DNA from: an uncultured Bacilli bacterium
GTDB taxonomy: Bacteria; Bacillota_I; Bacilli_A; RF39; UBA660
Reading direction: 5' to 3'
Assembly (NCBI GenBank): GCA_944364005.1
Contig: CALVVW010000038.1
Coordinates: 1 to 16,477 of the forward strand
Length of the DNA: 16,477 nt
Part shown: in pieces, positions 1 through 7,449 of the stretch
Layout of the letters: every line of letters starts with the position of its first letter
How positions within the stretch are numbered: the first letter of the stretch is position 1
The notes under the pieces: generated by a model
Database searches by the model: none
The model's input: the letters and a program-made list of their open reading frames with translations, nothing else
What the model was told of the DNA's origin: nothing
Translations under genes and position numbers: made by a program

Positions 1-62
1 ATTTATTATAGAACCATTTTATACGACTTATTGCTTTTTTTTTATATTGATGGTGTCACATC

Positions 63-80
63 AATTGTAACTCTACAATT
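63..80. repeat. AT-rich inverted repeat
   Basis: Perfect 7-bp inverted repeat AATTGTA / TACAATT with a 4-nt ACTC spacer, followed on the plus strand by a T-rich stretch. It lies beyond the terminator of the 121-1362 gene and before the window edge. It could be a weak plus-strand terminator of a gene outside the window or a dyad operator for a gene reading leftward. Bases 1-62 show no gene. Confidence 0.3.
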
Positions 81-106
81 TTAATATTTTCTTAATTCAT
101 AATATG

Positions 107-130
107 AAAAAAAGAGGATTTTATTCCTCT
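107..130 (-). terminator. Intrinsic terminator of the thioredoxin/PH/unknown unit
   Basis: AGAGGA (113-118) pairs with TCCTCT (125-130) around a 6-nt loop. A seven-A run on the plus strand (107-113) gives the U-tract on the minus strand. The stem starts inside the last codons of the 413-aa gene, so stop codon and terminator overlap. Confidence 0.75.
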
Positions 131-1362
131 CTAATAAAATGTGTAATATTTTTATAATTATAATTAAACTCTAAATTTTTAACTATCGGTTTAATGCCAT
201 ACAAATCACTAAAAAAATACAAAGTATCATCAACTATAAAACTAAGTCCATCATCATGAACTTGCCACTCTTTAATATCGTCAAATTGACATAATAAAAT
301 AGGATGTTCGTATTTTTTCTGAATTATCCGATATATTTTTCCGTCGTTAGTCTTAAAATAAAAGTCACCATTACTTTCCTTAATATCTGTAGTATCATAT
401 AAAGAAGTTATTTTTTTATTAGCTACTTTTTGAGAATCCACATGAAAAGTATCAAAAAAATCTTTCCCTGCATTTTTTAGCTTTGAATTAATAATCTCTT
501 TTGGATTGCTTACTTTTTGAATTTTTTTATTACTGGGATCCAATACATACTGAACTTTTGACTTAGGATCTGTAATATATACTTTACCGTTAACCGTACC
601 ATTAAAATAAGAATCCTGAGACAACTCAACATCAACTAATGTCTTTCGCCCGTCTTGCAAATTATAAAGAATAATTTGATTATAATTTAATTTATTTTCT
701 TCATCATCTGTATTAATAGTAACGTAATATTTTCCAGCAACAATTGATAAAGTATTTTCATAATAATCTTCGTTTAAAAATTTCTTATTCTCTATACCAT
801 CAGAATTAATAATATAAATTCCACGATAATTCCATATAGTAAACAAATAATTTTCTGGAATATAATCATAATATATAGATAAATGATTTTCTTTAGTAGG
901 TTCATCATCAAAATGAAAATAAAATTTATCATAACCATCTTCTATAAACTTTTTTGTAACAAAAGAAAAATCTTCATTTTTTGTTTTTTCTAAATAAAAA
1001 GAAGATACTTGCTGTTTATCTAACAAACATAAGACATCAAAAGTATGATTATTTTTATAAATTGGAAAAATACATTGCAAATTATTTTTCTTATAATACT
1101 TAATATCTGTAATAACTCTATCTTGCTTATTAAAATCATTAAAAACAGCAGTCGAATAGACTTTATTTCTAGATTTGATAAAAAAAGAATAGTGATGTCT
1201 TTTTCCTATTCTTTGATAGTACTCAGAAATAGTATAATGTCTTTGATCAGAGGATATTAAAGAATATTTAACTTGATGTTCAGTAACAAAGAAAGTAAGG
1301 ATAATTTGATAACCGAACGCAAAAAATGCAAATAAAACTAAAATAGGTAAAAGTTTTTTCAT
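121..1362 (-). CDS. Unknown N-terminally anchored extracytoplasmic protein
   Basis: 413 aa of unknown function. Residues 4-27 form one hydrophobic segment after MKK, with no lipobox cysteine, so it reads as an uncleaved anchor or signal peptide with the rest outside the membrane. The remainder is Tyr/Asn/Asp/Lys-rich and made of short strand-like blocks, several reading like '..LYNLQDG..', '..VYITDPKSKVQYVLD..' and '..FYFKTNDGKIYRI..'. That spacing suggests a beta-propeller or repeated beta-hairpin fold (inference only). The ATG at 1362 has a modest GGTGG-type ribosome-binding site. It is last in a minus-strand unit, 48 bp after the PH-domain gene, and ends in a terminator. I cannot assign a family. 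Confidence 0.8.
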   Translation of the reverse strand: MKKLLPILVLFAFFAFGYQIILTFFVTEHQVKYSLISSDQRHYTISEYYQRIGKRHHYSFFIKSRNKVYSTAVFNDFNKQDRVITDIKYYKKNNLQCIFPIYKNNHTFDVLCLLDKQQVSSFYLEKTKNEDFSFVTKKFIEDGYDKFYFHFDDEPTKENHLSIYYDYIPENYLFTIWNYRGIYIINSDGIENKKFLNEDYYENTLSIVAGKYYVTINTDDEENKLNYNQIILYNLQDGRKTLVDVELSQDSYFNGTVNGKVYITDPKSKVQYVLDPSNKKIQKVSNPKEIINSKLKNAGKDFFDTFHVDSQKVANKKITSLYDTTDIKESNGDFYFKTNDGKIYRIIQKKYEHPILLCQFDDIKEWQVHDDGLSFIVDDTLYFFSDLYGIKPIVKNLEFNYNYKNITHFIREE

Positions 1363-1410
1363 AAGACCACCACAATAATCAGTATATCAAAAAAAAAAGA
1401 AGAAAAAAAG

Positions 1411-1854
1411 TTATTTCTGTACAGGATTTACTCCATACTTCTTTTTTTCTTCCATCATATAAGAAGATACTTGACTTTCGATTTCTGCTAGAGCATCTTT
1501 AGAAATATTTGATAAAGCAATAAACTCTTTCACAGTATCTATATAAATTTTTCCCCAAAGAATTCCACTAGTCACTTTTAAATCATTAAACATATCAGGA
1601 GTAATTGAGTTTAAAAAATATCCAATTACTACTCTTTTTCTTCCAATTAATATTCTCTTATTAGTAAGTGCAATAACAGCCGTACCTAATATATTAAAAG
1701 GATTATTATTTTTTTGAGCAACAAATGCATATAAAACATGTTCATCTGCATTTAAGTGTTTTTCAACAACAGATGAATTTTGTTTAATTCTCCATCCTAT
1801 AGTGAAAGGATGTCTTTTTTTAAATTCCAATGCTAACTCATATACACTTTTCAT
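1411..1854 (-). CDS. YokE-like bacterial PH-domain protein
   Basis: 147 aa. The core at about residues 35-130 has the pattern of small bacterial PH-like domains (YokE / bPH type): a strand '..EHVLYAFVAQ..', then '..TAVIALTNKRILIGRK..', where the TNKRIL motif is the family hallmark, then beta strands and a final amphipathic helix '..ALAEIESQVSSYM..'. There is no signal peptide or membrane span, so it is probably cytosolic or peripheral. These domains are often stress- or phage-linked in Bacillota, but the exact role is unknown. An AGAGGGAG ribosome-binding site sits in the 12-bp gap after the thioredoxin-like gene, so the two are co-transcribed. Confidence 0.7.
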   Translation of the reverse strand: MKSVYELALEFKKRHPFTIGWRIKQNSSVVEKHLNADEHVLYAFVAQKNNNPFNILGTAVIALTNKRILIGRKRVVIGYFLNSITPDMFNDLKVTSGILWGKIYIDTVKEFIALSNISKDALAEIESQVSSYMMEEKKKYGVNPVQK

Positions 1855-1866
1855 AATTTCTCCCTC

Positions 1867-2439
1867 TTACTTATCAATAAATCCGTTATCAGTAAAGAAT
1901 TTTACATAACTATCCGTATCAACTAATCCACTAACCATATCAACAATTTCTCCATTAGAAACAACAACTAACAATGGTGTACCAAATCCATCACTAAAAT
2001 AATCATCTGACTCTACTAATTTAGTTTCATCATCAGAAGACATTTCGTCTGTATTAACGTGATTAATAGTAAGTTTATATTGGTATGCTATATGATGTAA
2101 TATTGGTTCAGCAATTTGACAATAACCACAAGTAGGTCTAGAAAATAATACAATACTATTTTTACTTCCATCATATAAATCTAAATACTCATCCATATCA
2201 ATATCATTAAAATCTTTTTTTTCATCATCTGGAACCTTAGCACTCTCTTCCTGAGCACGAGAAGTCATATCTGATGCACTACTACCAGAAGTAGTACTGC
2301 TACTATTATCAGATTCACTATAATTATCCCCTACTTTAGCACTAACCGCAGATGATGCAAAATAACATAAAGCACAAACTAAAATAACACCAACTGCAAC
2401 AACAATCCCTGTAACAATTTTTTTATTTCTATCATTCAT
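1867..2439 (-). CDS. Membrane-anchored thioredoxin-like protein (CGYC)
   Basis: 190 aa. Residues 8-30 are one membrane span, followed by a Ser/Thr/Asp-rich linker (about 40-62) and a thioredoxin fold (about 75-190). The redox motif is Cys104-Gly-Tyr-Cys107 inside 'SRPTCGYCQIAEP', and the cis-proline is Pro155 in 'GTPLLVV'. The arrangement puts the redox domain outside the membrane. CGYC resembles glutaredoxin- or DsbG-like pairs more than classical CGPC, so thiol oxidation, isomerisation or bacteriocin-accessory roles are all open. The ATG at 2439 follows AAGGAG (2449-2454), and an extended -10 promoter lies just upstream. First gene of the unit. Confidence 0.8.
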   Translation of the reverse strand: MNDRNKKIVTGIVVAVGVILVCALCYFASSAVSAKVGDNYSESDNSSSTTSGSSASDMTSRAQEESAKVPDDEKKDFNDIDMDEYLDLYDGSKNSIVLFSRPTCGYCQIAEPILHHIAYQYKLTINHVNTDEMSSDDETKLVESDDYFSDGFGTPLLVVVSNGEIVDMVSGLVDTDSYVKFFTDNGFIDK

Positions 2440-2466
2440 TTTATTCTACTCCTTCCATACTTATAC

Positions 2467-2475
2467 ATTATAACA
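2467..2475 (-). promoter_or_regulatory. Extended -10 promoter of the thioredoxin-like gene
   Basis: Minus-strand TGTTATAAT: a perfect TATAAT (2467-2472) with the TG extension (2474-2475). No good -35 is present at 17 nt, which fits an extended -10 promoter. The expected leader is about 20 nt. Confidence 0.55.
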
Positions 2476-2500
2476 TAATTTATCAAAAATAAAAGACATC

Positions 2501-2522
2501 CACAATATTTTCACAATAATTT
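2501..2522. repeat. Tandem 11-bp direct repeat in the divergent promoter region
   Basis: CACAATATTTT (2501-2511) is followed directly by CACAATAATTT (2512-2522), matching at 10 of 11 positions and one helical turn apart. It lies between the divergent thioredoxin-like gene and the activase operon. This could be a tandem binding site for a regulator, but chance similarity in AT-rich DNA is possible. Confidence 0.3.
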
Positions 2523-2581
2523 GTCGAAAGAAAATATTATTTTTTAAAAATATTCATCATAAAGTAAAATGAGGACGTGAT

Positions 2582-3508
2582 ATTATCAAAACCAAAATTG
2601 GAATACCAAGAGCATTGCTTTACTACTATGATAAAGACTTATGGATAGAATTCTTTAAAAACTTAGGAATAGACGTAATAATAAGTCCAAACACCAATAA
2701 AAAAATAGTAGATTCCGGTACCAAATTAGCACCTTCTGAAGCTTGTCTGTCTCTAAAAATATACCTAGGTCACATAATAGAATTAAAAGATAAATGTGAT
2801 TATATATTAATACCTAGACTCTATTCGTTAAAAAAGAATGAACAGGTATGTACTAATTTTAATGCTTTATATGATTTAGTAAACAACTTATTTGATATCA
2901 ACATCTTAAATTATAATGTAGATATATCAACCAAAAACTACCAATTACTAGGCTTCCTAAGTATCGGAGAACAGTTAGGATTTTCCTACATAAAGTCTTA
3001 TAAAGCCTATAAATATGCCGAAAAAATAAAAAGAATGAAGCAAAAAAAGCAAGAATTACTGCAACAAAAAGAAATAGAAGAAAACAAAGATAAAATCAAA
3101 ATATTACTAGCAGGACACCCTTACAACCTATATGACTCCCTAATTGGAAAGTCAGTAATAGACTTTCTAAAAGAAAATAATATCACAATTTTATATAGTG
3201 ATAAAATAAATCATGAACTAGTAGACGAAGAATGTAGAAAAATATCAACAGATATTCATTGGACCCATAATAAAGAAATTGTAGCAAGTACAAAATACTA
3301 TGAAGATATAGTAGATGGTATAATTCTAATTTCATCTTTTCCCTGCGGACCAGATTCCCTAATGAATGAACAAATTAGTCATAAAATAAAAAAAGTACCA
3401 ATCATCACCCTAATTTTTGAAGATTTAAACAATGATGCTGGTATTATTACTAGATTAGAAAGTTTCATAGATATTTTAAATAATTTAAAGGAGAGTTCCC
3501 ATGAATAA
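2582..3508 (+). CDS. DUF2229-like acyl-CoA dehydratase activase-related protein
   Basis: 308 aa if read from ATT at 2582. The frame contains 'KIGIPRALLYYYDKDLW', the typical start of the activase-related (DUF2229) family. The first standard start, TTG 2615, would delete 'GIPRA' and has no ribosome-binding site. ATT 2582 lies 6 nt after GAGGA (2571-2575), and the in-frame TGA at 2570 closes the frame upstream. Cysteines near residues 55 ('APSEACLSLK'), 90 and 255 ('FPCGPDS') match, in order and context, those of the next protein, as does the C-terminal 'GIITRLESF'. A charged helical stretch spans about 145-175. It overlaps the next gene by 8 nt. Probably an Fe-S subunit of a dehydratase-like complex; substrate unknown. 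Confidence 0.75.
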   Translation: MIKTKIGIPRALLYYYDKDLWIEFFKNLGIDVIISPNTNKKIVDSGTKLAPSEACLSLKIYLGHIIELKDKCDYILIPRLYSLKKNEQVCTNFNALYDLVNNLFDINILNYNVDISTKNYQLLGFLSIGEQLGFSYIKSYKAYKYAEKIKRMKQKKQELLQQKEIEENKDKIKILLAGHPYNLYDSLIGKSVIDFLKENNITILYSDKINHELVDEECRKISTDIHWTHNKEIVASTKYYEDIVDGIILISSFPCGPDSLMNEQISHKIKKVPIITLIFEDLNNDAGIITRLESFIDILNNLKESSHE

Positions 3509-4589
3509 TATCATCAGTTTTCCACATTTAGGAAATTATTACCATCCAATATCAAGACTACTATCACTAATCACTAAAGATAAAGTTATGCCTGCTCCAC
3601 CTATCACAAAAAAGACGTTAGAACTAGGAACAAAATACGCACCAGATACAGTATGTATTCCTTTTAAATATAATCTTGGCAACTTTATCGAAAGTCTAGA
3701 ACAAGGAGCAAATGTTTTATTTACAGCAGGAGGAGGATGTAGATATCGTTATTATGCAGAAGTAACAGAAACCATTTTAAAAGACCTAGGTTATAATTTT
3801 AAGTTTTACAAACTAATAAAACAAGACATGATTAACTGGAAAGATGCCTATGATATTTTTAAAGAAATTAATCCCAATCTAACAATACCATACTTCATTC
3901 ACAGTATTATTTATACTATACTTTATATTTTTTATATGGATGAAATCGATAAAATAATCAGAAAAAACATCGGATTTGAAATAGAAAAAAATGCTCATCA
4001 AACTCTACAAAAAGAAATGTTTAATGACTTTAATAAAACATCATCTATAACTAAATTAACTATACTATATAAAAAATATAAAAAAAGATTTAAAAAAATA
4101 AAAACGAATAAACCAAAAGATTGTTTAAAAGTAGGAATAATTGGAGAACTATATACTTCGATGGAACCATATTCAAACTATGACTTAGAAAAAGAACTTG
4201 CAAAAGAACATATAGAAATTAAAAGATTTACGAATCTGTCTTACCTATTATGGCAAAAACCATTATTAAGAAGAAGATTAAAAAAGAAAGCAAAAAAATA
4301 CTGCAAATATAAATTAGGAGCCGATGGCCTAGATAATGTTTATCGTTCTATTTATTTAGGCAAAAAAAAATATGATGGAATAATTCATATAAAACCATTT
4401 GGTTGTACTCCGGAAATAACAGCAATACCAATTATTCAAAAGGTATGTAATGATTATGAAATTCCTATTATCTTCTTTTCTTATGATTCTGAAACAGGAT
4501 CAGAAGGCATAAATACTAGATTAGAAGCATTCAAAGATTTAATTACTATAAGGAGGAATAAAATTGACAAAAGCTTATCTAGGAATTGA
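3501..4589 (+). CDS. HgdB-like acyl-CoA dehydratase-related subunit
   Basis: 362 aa. The family is recognised from 'APDTVCIPFKYNLGN' (Cys52), 'TAGGGCRYRYYAE' (Cys80), 'PFGCTPE' (Cys302) and 'GINTRLEAF' near the C-terminus. These are features of 2-hydroxyacyl-CoA dehydratase-like subunits, whose cysteines ligate an Fe-S cluster. The protein is paralogous to the preceding one. A Lys-rich insert at about residues 175-205 separates two alpha/beta halves. The ATG at 3501 follows AAAGGAGAG. The 3' end overlaps the activase start by 26 nt. Together with its partner it may form a heterodimer reduced by the activase. In many Bacillota these modules are fused into one very large protein; here they are separate. 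Confidence 0.75.
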   Translation: MNNIISFPHLGNYYHPISRLLSLITKDKVMPAPPITKKTLELGTKYAPDTVCIPFKYNLGNFIESLEQGANVLFTAGGGCRYRYYAEVTETILKDLGYNFKFYKLIKQDMINWKDAYDIFKEINPNLTIPYFIHSIIYTILYIFYMDEIDKIIRKNIGFEIEKNAHQTLQKEMFNDFNKTSSITKLTILYKKYKKRFKKIKTNKPKDCLKVGIIGELYTSMEPYSNYDLEKELAKEHIEIKRFTNLSYLLWQKPLLRRRLKKKAKKYCKYKLGADGLDNVYRSIYLGKKKYDGIIHIKPFGCTPEITAIPIIQKVCNDYEIPIIFFSYDSETGSEGINTRLEAFKDLITIRRNKIDKSLSRN

Positions 4590-5514
4590 TATTGGTTCCA
4601 TTTCTACAAAAGGTGTTGTAATTGATAAAGATAACAACATCGTAGCAAGTACCTATCTTTGGACTAGAGGAAATCCTTTAAAAGCTGTAAAAGAAGTTTT
4701 AGTAGACATAAAAAAACAACTACCAAAAAATTATAAAGTGGTAGGTGTTGGAACAACAGGATCAGCTAGAAAATTAGTAGGTACAATTTTAGGAGCTAAT
4801 ATTATAAAAAATGAAATAACAGCTCATGCTATAGGAACACTATCAAAATATCCCGATATTAGAACCATTATTGAAATTGGCGGGCAAGACTCTAAAATTA
4901 TTCTCTTAAAAGACCAAGTTGTAATAGATTATGCTATGAATACACTTTGTGCTGCCGGTACTGGAGCTTTCCTATCAAGTCAAGCAGAAAGATTAGATAT
5001 CCCGGTCGAAGAATTTGGCTCTATTGCACTAACAAGTAATAATCCCACTCCTATTGCCGCTAGATGTACTGTCTTTGCAGAAAGTGACTTAGTTCATAAA
5101 GCACAAATGGGACATAAAAAAGAAGACATTGTTGCAGGTCTTTGTAAAAGTGTAGCTCTAAATTATCTAAACAACGTCGGGAAAGGAAAAAAGATAGCAT
5201 CTCCTATTATCTTTCAAGGAGGCGTATCTAAAAATATTGGCGTAGTAAAAGCTTTCGAAAAAATATTAAACGAAAAGATTATAACAGATGAAAACGGACA
5301 TCTTCTGGGAGCTTTAGGAGTAGCAATTCTTTCCAAAAAAGAACCAGAAATTAACTTTTCGTTTGACATCGTAGAAGAAGACTTTGAAACATCAAGCATC
5401 AACTGTTCAGGATGTCCTAATAATTGTGAAATTATTTGCATAAAAAAAGATGATAAATTATTAGACTCCTGGGGAAATCGTTGTGAAAAAGGAAAAAAAG
5501 TAGTTACAAAATAA
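4564..5514 (+). CDS. Acyl-CoA dehydratase activase (ASKHA ATPase, HgdC-like) with extra Cys cluster
   Basis: 316 aa. ASKHA-fold ATPase: phosphate-1 motif 'GIDIGSISTKGV' (7-18), 'EIGGQDSK' (104-111) and 'FQGGVSKN' (217-224). Cys129 ('NTLCAAGTG') and Cys168 ('AARCTVFAES') match the two cysteines per subunit that hold the [4Fe-4S] cluster at the HgdC dimer interface. In that family ATP hydrolysis drives a low-potential electron into the dehydratase. A C-terminal extension adds Cys281, 284, 288, 292 and 307 ('NCSGCPNNCEIIC', 'GNRCEKG'), which could hold a second metal cluster. The start is TTG 4564, exactly 7 nt after a perfect AGGAGG (4551-4556). Last gene of the operon. Confidence 0.85.
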   Translation: MTKAYLGIDIGSISTKGVVIDKDNNIVASTYLWTRGNPLKAVKEVLVDIKKQLPKNYKVVGVGTTGSARKLVGTILGANIIKNEITAHAIGTLSKYPDIRTIIEIGGQDSKIILLKDQVVIDYAMNTLCAAGTGAFLSSQAERLDIPVEEFGSIALTSNNPTPIAARCTVFAESDLVHKAQMGHKKEDIVAGLCKSVALNYLNNVGKGKKIASPIIFQGGVSKNIGVVKAFEKILNEKIITDENGHLLGALGVAILSKKEPEINFSFDIVEEDFETSSINCSGCPNNCEIICIKKDDKLLDSWGNRCEKGKKVVTK

Positions 5515-5556
5515 AAGATAAGAACTAGGAAGTTTTGGTTCTTATCTTTTATTTTG
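5507..5556. terminator. Bidirectional terminator with a 19-bp perfect stem
   Basis: Positions 5507-5525 pair perfectly with 5538-5556 around a 12-nt loop. The AT-rich stem base supplies a U-tract in both directions. It contains the stop codon of the activase gene (5512-5514) and that of the convergent 88-aa gene (5542-5544), so the two operons share it. Confidence 0.85.
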
Positions 5557-5808
5557 TCTTAATCTTTGATTAACCATTCTGTTTTGCTGCTTAATCATTT
5601 TTTTCATATTAGTTTTAAAAATATCATCAGAAGATTGTTCATCATAAGTATCCACCACTTGATCTTTTTCTTCAATAACCATAACACCTAAATTTTCATC
5701 CTGATTGTCAAAAGAAAAAAGCTCAAAACCATCAGAAATAGAATGGACTAGTTTTTGATTTTCTAAACAATAATTTTTATAGCTAACCGAAACAATTGCT
5801 ACTTTCAT
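5542..5808 (-). CDS. Small unknown protein coupled to the ABC-F gene
   Basis: 88 aa, unrecognised. The N-terminal half looks like a strand-turn-strand ('MKVAIVSVSYKNYCLE', then '..NLGVMVIEEKDQVVDTY..'), the middle is acidic, and the C-terminus is basic and helical ('KKMIKQQNRMVNQRLRQNKR'). There is no membrane span. The ATG shares one base with the stop codon of the ABC-F gene (TAATG), so translation is probably coupled. The basic tail could contact RNA or ribosomes, which would suit its neighbour, but that is inference. Confidence 0.7.
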   Translation of the reverse strand: MKVAIVSVSYKNYCLENQKLVHSISDGFELFSFDNQDENLGVMVIEEKDQVVDTYDEQSSDDIFKTNMKKMIKQQNRMVNQRLRQNKR

Positions 5809-7391
5809 TATTTTCTCTCTAAGTACTCCTCATAAGGAATAGCTCTGTCGACTATCTTACCATTATCCAAAATTTCAATAACCCTATTCGCAACAGTACT
5901 ATTTAGTTCATAATCACGAGAAGTAAATAAAATTTCTCCTTTAAAATTAGTCATACCCTTATTTAGGGAAGTAATACTTTCCAAATCCAAATGGTTCGTT
6001 GGTTCATCTAAAATCAAGAAATTAGGTTCTTCTAACATCATCTTAGATAACATACAACGTGCTTTTTCTCCACCTGATAAAACAGATACTTTCTTAAACA
6101 CATCTTCACCAGAAAATAACATTCTACCTAAAAAGCCTCGAAGAACAGTCTCGTCTTTAACATCATAATACTGACCAATCCACTCCATAATATTTTTATC
6201 AGTATTAAAGTACTCCGAATTATCTTGTGGTAAATAACCATAATTAATAGTCTTACCCCATTCAATAGTTCCTTCATCATACTCTTCTTTTCCAGCTAAA
6301 ATATTAAATAACGTCGTTTTAACAAAATCATCTTGTGCCAAAAGCGTAATTTTATCGTCCTTTAAAACTGTAAAAGAAACATGGTCTAAAATTGTCTTTC
6401 CATCGATAACCTTAGTTAAATTTTCAACTTTTAAAATTTCCTTTCCGGCTTCTTTTTCTATCTTAAAATCAATATATGGATATTTTCTAGAAGATGGAAC
6501 AATTTCATCTAACTGAATTTTATCTAATAATTTTTTACGAGAAGTAGCCTGTTTTGATTTAGAAGCATTGGCACTAAATCTAGCAATAAATGCCTGCAAC
6601 TCCTTAATTTTTTCTTCTTTCTTCTTATTAGATTCCTTCATTTGTTTTTGTAAAAGTTCACTAGACTCATACCAAAAATCATAGTTACCTACATATAATT
6701 TAATCTTTCCATAATCAATATCTGCAATATGAGTACACACTTTATTTAAAAAGTGACGATCGTGAGATACAATAATCACAGTATTATTAAAATTAATTAA
6801 AAACTCTTCTAACCATTTAATAGCTTCAATATCCAAACTATTAGTAGGCTCATCTAAAAGTAAAATATCAGGATCTCCAAATAACGCTTGAGCAAGTAAC
6901 ACTTTAACTCTTAACTTAACAGGAATATCTTTCATCTTCATAGAATGATACTCCATATCAACACCTAAACTATTTAATAATGTAGCAGCATCGCTCTCTG
7001 CATTCCAACCATCTAGTTCCATAAATTCTGCTTCCAAATTAGCAAGCCTCATGCCATCTTCTTCACTAAATTCTGTTTGCATATACATTTTATTTTTCTC
7101 TGTCATGATACTATATAATTTTTCATTTCCCATCATAACAACATCTAAAACTGTATCGTCTTCATATTGATAATGATCCTGTCTTAAGAACGAAATTCTT
7201 TCTCCCTTAGAAACAATAACTTCTCCTGTAGTAGTTTCAACTTCCCCAGATAATACTTTTAAAAACGTACTCTTTCCAGATCCGTTTGCACCAATTAGTC
7301 CATAGCAATTTCCACTAGTAAACTTAATATTAACGTCCTCAAACAAAGTACGCTTACCAAACTTCAAACTAACATTATTTACTTGAATCAT
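5808..7391 (-). CDS. ABC-F family ATPase, YbiT-like, with degenerate second ATP site
   Basis: 527 aa from ATG 7391; no membrane domain. Two ABC domains flank a charged linker (about 240-300) with 'RFSANASKSKQATSR', as in YbiT. NBD1 has an intact Walker A (GANGSGKST, 34-42), Walker B with 'DEPTNSLD' and H-loop 'VSHDRHF', but its signature region ('PVKLRVKVLLAQ') lacks LSGG. NBD2 has an intact signature (LSGGEKAR) and 'DEPTNHLD', but a broken Walker A ('AQDDFVKTT') and Arg for the H-loop His ('TSRDYEL'). ABC-F proteins act on the ribosome E site in translation or antibiotic protection; the YbiT type is not a classical resistance factor. GTG 7400 with its own AAGGAG is an alternative start, but ATG 7391 after GAGGTGA gives the usual 'MIQVNNVSL' N-terminus. 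Confidence 0.9.
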   Translation of the reverse strand: MIQVNNVSLKFGKRTLFEDVNIKFTSGNCYGLIGANGSGKSTFLKVLSGEVETTTGEVIVSKGERISFLRQDHYQYEDDTVLDVVMMGNEKLYSIMTEKNKMYMQTEFSEEDGMRLANLEAEFMELDGWNAESDAATLLNSLGVDMEYHSMKMKDIPVKLRVKVLLAQALFGDPDILLLDEPTNSLDIEAIKWLEEFLINFNNTVIIVSHDRHFLNKVCTHIADIDYGKIKLYVGNYDFWYESSELLQKQMKESNKKKEEKIKELQAFIARFSANASKSKQATSRKKLLDKIQLDEIVPSSRKYPYIDFKIEKEAGKEILKVENLTKVIDGKTILDHVSFTVLKDDKITLLAQDDFVKTTLFNILAGKEEYDEGTIEWGKTINYGYLPQDNSEYFNTDKNIMEWIGQYYDVKDETVLRGFLGRMLFSGEDVFKKVSVLSGGEKARCMLSKMMLEEPNFLILDEPTNHLDLESITSLNKGMTNFKGEILFTSRDYELNSTVANRVIEILDNGKIVDRAIPYEEYLERK

Positions 7392-7420
7392 TTTTATCAC
7401 CTCAAAACTCCTTAAATTTT

Positions 7421-7448
7421 ACTATAGAAAAGAAAAAAAGACAAGCAA
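7421..7448 (-). promoter_or_regulatory. Sigma-A promoter of the ABC-F operon
   Basis: Minus strand TTGCTT (7443-7448), 16-nt spacer, TATAGT (7421-7426). It begins immediately after the stop codon of the kinase-like gene. It is followed by two stacked ribosome-binding sites: AAGGAG for GTG 7400 and GAGGTGA for ATG 7391. Confidence 0.55.
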
Positions 7449-7449
7449 C

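Noticed and set aside
1045..1260. 71-aa plus-strand frame
   Set aside because: Lies wholly inside the 413-aa gene on the other strand; low-complexity, no ribosome-binding site.
2498..2522. Rex (NADH-sensing) operator before the activase operon
   Set aside because: TTGTGAAAATATTGTGG has direct rather than inverted half-sites, so it does not fit the Rex dyad.
5214..5441. 75-aa minus-strand frame
   Set aside because: Antisense to the conserved activase coding sequence.
5808..7391. ABC-F antibiotic-resistance factor (Vga/Lsa/OptrA type)
   Set aside because: The linker 'RFSANASKSKQATSR' and overall layout fit the housekeeping YbiT-like group; no resistance-type long linker is seen.
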